DNA of 64,000 nucleotides from Streptomyces caeruleatus (lineage in GTDB: Bacteria > Actinomycetota > Actinomycetes > Streptomycetales > Streptomycetaceae): NCBI RefSeq assembly GCF_001514235.1, contig NZ_KQ948926.1, forward strand, positions 553,861 through 617,860, in the 5' to 3' direction. Positions 60,024 to 64,000 of this stretch are shown one piece after another (the stretch's first letter is position 1; each line of letters starts with the position of its first letter). The notes under the pieces were generated by a model. That model saw nothing but the letters and a program-made list of their open reading frames with translations. It had not been told where the DNA came from and made no database searches. A program made the translations under genes and the position numbers.

Positions 60024-61625
60024 TCACAGGGTGGCCAACTCCCGTCGCGCGGAGCGCCGCTGGGCCGCGATCCGGGGGTCGAGTGCCGGTACGGCGGCCA
60101 GGAGCTGCCTGGTGTACGGGTCCCGCGGGTTGTCGTACACCTCGTCGGCCGGCCCCTCCTCGACGATCCGCCCGCGCCGCATCACCGCGACCCGGTCGCT
60201 GACCTGGCGTACGACGGCGAGGTCGTGCGCGACGAAGACGAGCGCGAGCCCCAGTTCCCGTTGCAACTCGCCCAGCAGGGCGACGACCTGGGCCTGGGTG
60301 GTCACGTCCAGCGCGGAGACGGGCTCGTCGCAGACGATGACGCGCGGGTCGGCGGCGAGCGCCCGCGCGATGCCCACGCGCTGGCGCTGACCTCCGCTGA
60401 ACTCGTGCGGGTAGCGGTCGTAGTGCGCCGCTTCGAGCCCCACGCGCTCCAGCAGTTCCCGTACGCGCTCCCGGATGCGCCCCTCGTCCGACTCGCCACG
60501 CGCGCGGAGCGGGTCGGCGACCGACTCGCCCACGCTGCGGCGGGGGTTGAGGGAGGACACGGGGTCCTGGAAGACCATCTGCACCGCGGGACGCACGCCC
60601 ACGCGCGCGTGGCCGTCGTAACGGACCTGTCCCGCCGTCGGCTCCAGCAGGCCGACCAGCATGCGTCCCAGGGTGGTCTTGCCGCTGCCGCTCTCCCCCA
60701 CGACCCCGAGGGTCTCGCCGCGGTGGATCGTCAGCGACACGTCGTCCACGGCCGTGAACGCCCGTTTCCCGCGCCCGAACTCACGGCGGAGCCCCCTCGC
60801 CTCCAGGACGACCTCGGGCGGCTCCTCGCGCACCTGGGCAGCGGCGCGCGGCGCGTCCACGCGCGGGACCGCACCGAGCAGGTCGCGGGTGTACGGCTGG
60901 GAGGGCGATCCCAGTACGGCGGCGACCGGCCCGTGTTCCACCGCCCTGCCGTGCCGCATCACCAGCACCTCGTCGACACTCTCCGCGGCAACGCCCACGT
61001 CGTGCGTGACGAGGAGCAGCCCCATGCCCGTCTCCTGGCGCAACGTGTGCAGCAGGTCGAGGATCTGGGCCTGGACGGTCACGTCCAGGGCGGTCGTCGG
61101 CTCGTCGGCGATCAGCAGATCGGGCTCGCAGGCCAGCGCCATGGCGATGAGGGCGCGTTGGCGCATGCCGCCGCTGAACTCGTGCGGGCGCGAACGGGAT
61201 CGCCGCAGCGCGTCCGGGATGCCGACCCGGTCCAGCACCTCCACCGCACGCGCGCGTGCCGCCCGCCGCGACACACGCGTGTGCACGCGGTAGACCTCGG
61301 CGATCTGGTCGCCGATCGCGTAGTACGGGTCGAGGGACGACAGCGGGTCCTGGAAGACCATCGCGGCCTTCCCGCCGCGCAGCCGCCGCAGCGCCTCGTC
61401 CGGCGCCTCCTGGACGTCCACGCCGGCGACCTCGATCGAGCCTCCGACGCGCGCACCCGTGCCCCGGTGCAGCCCGAGCAGGGCGGAGGCGACGGTGGAC
61501 TTGCCGGAGCCGGACTCGCCGACCAGGGCGAGGGCGGCGCCCTGTTCCAGTCGGAAGGAGAGGCCGTCGACCGCGCGCAGGGACCCGAACTCGACCGTCA
61601 GGCCGGTGACGTTGACCAGACTCAT
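60024..61625 (-). CDS. Oligopeptide ABC transporter, fused dual ATP-binding protein
   Basis: A 533-residue protein with two complete ABC domains, equivalent to DppD and DppF in one chain. Domain 1 (about 1-260): Walker A GESGSGKST, signature FSGGMRQR, Walker B LLIADEPTTALD. Domain 2 (about 270-530): Walker A GESGSGKTT, signature FSGGQRQRVGIARAL, Walker B VIVCDEPVSALD; both have QPYTRDLL/DPYTRQLLAAVP tails specific to the Opp/Dpp family. The ATG overlaps the permease stop by 4 bp. It is the last gene of a four-gene importer operon. Confidence 0.95.
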   Translation of the reverse strand: MSLVNVTGLTVEFGSLRAVDGLSFRLEQGAALALVGESGSGKSTVASALLGLHRGTGARVGGSIEVAGVDVQEAPDEALRRLRGGKAAMVFQDPLSSLDPYYAIGDQIAEVYRVHTRVSRRAARARAVEVLDRVGIPDALRRSRSRPHEFSGGMRQRALIAMALACEPDLLIADEPTTALDVTVQAQILDLLHTLRQETGMGLLLVTHDVGVAAESVDEVLVMRHGRAVEHGPVAAVLGSPSQPYTRDLLGAVPRVDAPRAAAQVREEPPEVVLEARGLRREFGRGKRAFTAVDDVSLTIHRGETLGVVGESGSGKTTLGRMLVGLLEPTAGQVRYDGHARVGVRPAVQMVFQDPVSSLNPRRSVGESVADPLRARGESDEGRIRERVRELLERVGLEAAHYDRYPHEFSGGQRQRVGIARALAADPRVIVCDEPVSALDVTTQAQVVALLGELQRELGLALVFVAHDLAVVRQVSDRVAVMRRGRIVEEGPADEVYDNPRDPYTRQLLAAVPALDPRIAAQRRSARRELATL

Positions 61626-62620
61626 GCGAGCACCACCCGTCGGTCGGCCACCGCGTACAGGACGTCCGCGACGACGTTGGCGACGACCACGAAGAAACCG
61701 ATGACCAGGACCATGCCGACGACGACCGGAAGGTCGACCACATTGACCGCATGGACCAGTTCCTGACCGATGCCGGGCAGCCCGAACAGCGTCTCGGTGA
61801 GCACGGCACCCCCGACCGCGCTGCCGAAGTTGTTGGCGTTGAGCGCGATGACGGGCGCGAACGCCCCGCGCAGCGCGTGCCGCCCGATGACCGACCGCTC
61901 CCCGACGCCGTACGCGCGGAAGGTCCGGATGTGGTCCTCGGCCAGGGTCTCCAGCATCGCCGCCCGGGTCAGCCGGGCGAACGCGGCGGCCTCGATCAGG
62001 GCGAGCGACAGCCAGGGCAGCAGCAGGTTCCACGCCCACTGCTCCGGGTCGTCGGTGAAGTCGACGTACTGCGGGAACGGCAGCAGTTGGAGCTGCCCGC
62101 AGACCACGATCATCAGGACCAGGCCGATGACGAAGACCGGTGTGGCCACGCCCGCGAGCGTGATGCCGGTCAGCAGCCGCTCGGTGAGGCGGCCGCGCCG
62201 CCACGCGGACAGCACGCCGGTGCCGACACCGAGGATCAGCCACAGCACCATCGACCCGAACACGAGCGACAGGCTGACCGGCAGCTTCGCGAGGATCAGC
62301 TCGGTGACCTGCTGATCGCTCTGGTACGACAGCCCCAGGCAGGGCGCCGAGCAGTGCTGGACGGACGTACCGGTCGAGTAGTCCTGGCCGGCGACGAGGC
62401 CCTCCAGGAAGTGCCAGTAACGCACGTACAGCGGGTCGCCGAGATGCAGCTGCTCCGCGACCTGCTGCACCTGGGCGGGCGAACAGCGCGGGCCGCAGGT
62501 GATCTGGGCGACGTTGCCGGGGGTGACGTAGAAGACGACGTAGACGATCACCGAGATGGCGAACAGGGTGACGACGGCGCCGACGAGGCGGCGCAGGGCG
62601 AATCCTCCGAAGCCGCTCAT
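61622..62620 (-). CDS. Oligopeptide ABC transporter permease, DppB type
   Basis: A 332-residue inner-membrane subunit. It begins FALRRLVGAVVTLFAISVIVYVVFYVTPGN, the typical first helix of OppB/DppB. About six helices follow, with an extracytoplasmic loop holding four cysteines (ITCGPRCSPAQ, HCSAPCLG), and the EAA loop HIRTFRAYGVGERSVIGRHALRGAFAPVI near 240-268. Start and stop overlap its neighbours by 4 bp each. Confidence 0.94.
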   Translation of the reverse strand: MSGFGGFALRRLVGAVVTLFAISVIVYVVFYVTPGNVAQITCGPRCSPAQVQQVAEQLHLGDPLYVRYWHFLEGLVAGQDYSTGTSVQHCSAPCLGLSYQSDQQVTELILAKLPVSLSLVFGSMVLWLILGVGTGVLSAWRRGRLTERLLTGITLAGVATPVFVIGLVLMIVVCGQLQLLPFPQYVDFTDDPEQWAWNLLLPWLSLALIEAAAFARLTRAAMLETLAEDHIRTFRAYGVGERSVIGRHALRGAFAPVIALNANNFGSAVGGAVLTETLFGLPGIGQELVHAVNVVDLPVVVGMVLVIGFFVVVANVVADVLYAVADRRVVLA

Positions 62621-63603
62621 GCCTTGGCCTCCCTCTTGCGGCCCGTGCCGACGCGCAGCCGGGACGCCGCGCGCGGGTCGAGCGCCGTGCGCACGCCGTC
62701 GCCGAGGACGGTCAGCGCGAGGACGGTCACGAAGAGCGCTCCGGCGGGCAGCAGCAGGTACTGCGGGGCCGCCTGGTACCAGACGTCGGCGGCGGTCAGC
62801 ATCTGTCCCCAGGACGGTGTCGGGGGCTTCACGCCGACGCCGAGGAAGGACAGGGCGGCCTCGACGGTGATGTTGGTAGGGACGAGCAGCGCCGCGTACG
62901 TGATGACGGGTGCCGCGATCCCGGGCAGCAGCTCGCGGCGGGCGACCCGCCACGAACCCCAGCCGCTGAGCCGGGCGGCGGAGACGTAGTCCAGCTCCTT
63001 CAGGGTGAGCGTCTGGGCGCGCACGATCTTCGCGATGTTGCCCCACGCGATCAGCCCGATGACGAGGGCGACCAGCACGGGCCGCGGGAAGCTCGACGGC
63101 ACGATCGCGAGCAGTGCCAACGACATGATCATCAATGGCATCGCCACGATGACGTCGGTGATCCGGCTCAACAGTTGATCAACCCATTGATTCCCCAGCG
63201 CGGCCGCGACCCCCACCACGACACCGATGACGACCTGGACGACGGTCGCCGCCAGCGCGACCCCGAGGGAGACCCGGGCGCCGTACACGAGCCGTGCGAA
63301 CAGGTCCCGTCCGGTCTGCGGTTCGACGCCGAGCCAGTGCTCGGCGCTCACCCCGCCGAACGACCCGATGGGCACGCCACCGCGCGCGGAGTCCACCAGG
63401 GACGGGTGGTACGTGGTCGGGTCCTGGCCCTCGATCGCGGTGAGCAGCGGTGCGGCGAGCGCGACCAGGACGAGCAGCGCGACGACGACCGCCGCGACGA
63501 GGGCGGCGCGCTGCGTCCGCAGCCGTCGCCAGAACTGACGGGCCCCCGAGGCCCCCGGAGCGGACACCCCGGGAGCCTCGACGGCGAGAACTGCCTCACT
63601 CAC
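62617..63603 (-). CDS. Oligopeptide ABC transporter permease, DppC type
   Basis: A 328-residue partner permease. The N-terminal region has FWRRLRTQRAALVAAVVVALLVLVALAAPLL, then the conserved HWLGVEPQTGRDLFARLVYGARVSLGVAL stretch of OppC/DppC. The EAA loop is DYVSAARLSGWGSWRVARRELLPGIAAPVI (about 210-240). Six membrane helices are expected. GTG start at 63601-63603, 4 bp after the substrate-binding gene. Confidence 0.94.
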   Translation of the reverse strand: MSEAVLAVEAPGVSAPGASGARQFWRRLRTQRAALVAAVVVALLVLVALAAPLLTAIEGQDPTTYHPSLVDSARGGVPIGSFGGVSAEHWLGVEPQTGRDLFARLVYGARVSLGVALAATVVQVVIGVVVGVAAALGNQWVDQLLSRITDVIVAMPLMIMSLALLAIVPSSFPRPVLVALVIGLIAWGNIAKIVRAQTLTLKELDYVSAARLSGWGSWRVARRELLPGIAAPVITYAALLVPTNITVEAALSFLGVGVKPPTPSWGQMLTAADVWYQAAPQYLLLPAGALFVTVLALTVLGDGVRTALDPRAASRLRVGTGRKREAKA

Positions 63604-63607
63604 GGCG

Positions 63608-64000
63608 CTACTTCACCGCGACCTGGGAGATGTCCAGCACACCGGTCCAGTCGCTGATCACGACGTTCTTGACGGCCTCGCCGTACAGCCGCTTGTAGAC
63701 GGGGTGGAACAGCGGCACGGTCAGCGCCTGCTCGCCGATTTTCTTGTCCAGTGCACCCCACCTCTTGGCCGCGGCGTCAAGATCGGTCAACTTGTTGATC
63801 GCGTCAATTTCGGCATTGACCGACTTGTCATTGAGCAGGCCCGTGTTGAAGTTCGCGCCGTCCTTGACGATCTGCCGGCCGTCGAAGATCGGGGCGAGGA
63901 AGGGGCCGCCCGAGGGCCAGTCGGCACCCCAGTGCGCCAGGAAGAACCCGGGCTCGGTCCGCACGCTGTGGATCTTGTCCTTGTAGTCGTTCTCCTCGAG
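63608..64000 (-). CDS. Oligopeptide ABC transporter substrate-binding protein, C-terminal fragment
   Basis: The last 130 codons of an extracytoplasmic solute-binding protein (SBP_bac_5 family); the rest lies beyond the right edge. Typical elements are GFFLAHWGADWPSGGPFLAPIFDGR, LLNDKSVNAEIDAINKLTDLDAAAKRWGALDKKIGEQALTVPLFHP (seen in separate stretches) and VISDWTGVLDI. It heads the Dpp-type operon. The ligand is probably a peptide. Confidence 0.92.
   Translation of the reverse strand, partial: LEENDYKDKIHSVRTEPGFFLAHWGADWPSGGPFLAPIFDGRQIVKDGANFNTGLLNDKSVNAEIDAINKLTDLDAAAKRWGALDKKIGEQALTVPLFHPVYKRLYGEAVKNVVISDWTGVLDISQVAVK

Overview
The window reads as part of the conserved core of a Streptomyces chromosome. 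It is very GC-rich, with frequent GTG starts and GGAGG-type ribosome binding sites. It carries actinobacterial markers: a WhiB7/WblC regulator, AdnAB-type helicase-nucleases, mycoredoxin, a UPF0182 membrane protein, a PPA1309-family protein and SigR-type promoters. Gene order (aroA, rsgA, hisN, catR, then wblC, uvrD2, paired helicase-nucleases, moeZ) agrees with what I remember of the S. coelicolor region around SCO5212 to SCO5178; that synteny is recalled, not computed.

Layout. 1-6.0 kb: end of an Asp/Glu racemase-family gene, SRAP DNA-crosslink protein, M50 peptidase, aroA, rsgA, an SMR exporter convergent with a TetR regulator, then a repeat-filled spacer. 6.0-8.3 kb: hisN, whose last 19 bp recur exactly 1,374 bp downstream. 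The DNA between is lower in GC and holds one unrecognised membrane-anchored protein with a TTA codon, plus an IS5-type transposase relic; I interpret it as a small inserted cassette. 8.3-13.7 kb: CBS protein, a broken catalase beside its intact regulator CatR, an unusual repeat/hairpin array, and a NitT/TauT-type ABC importer. 13.8-16.3 kb: two identical initiator tRNA genes flanking a Sel1-repeat protein. 16.3-25.5 kb: UPF0182 protein, PPA1309 protein, Lon-like PDZ protease, a 54-residue membrane protein, moaE, an epimerase, a zinc-metalloprotease-family protein and a Nudix hydrolase.

25.6-34.1 kb: an operon of three AIM24 proteins, the first fused to TerD; an M48-type peptidase; a ThiF-like protein coupled to an ABC1 kinase; a zinc ribbon; and wblC with a small co-translated partner. 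The wblC leader is about 600 nt long, with a WhiB7-type promoter, a 108-codon upstream reading frame and an attenuator. 34.1-47.0 kb is rich in DNA repair and redox genes: UvrD2, mycoredoxin (SigR promoter), NudC, an M20 dipeptidase, AdnA/AdnB-like helicase-nucleases and an alkyltransferase-like protein. 47.2-53.4 kb: a kinase-like/LPG-synthase membrane fusion and two tandem secreted tripeptidyl-peptidase-like lipoproteins. 53.5-59.8 kb: moeZ (SigR promoter) and a cluster resembling a Pel exopolysaccharide locus. 60.0-64.0 kb: an oligopeptide ABC transporter running off the window edge.

The most interesting items are the hisN-linked cassette, the wblC leader architecture, the SigR promoters, the degraded catalase with its inverted repeat array, the TerD-AIM24 operon and the Pel-like locus. 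All functional assignments come from motif recognition by eye; no database search was run.
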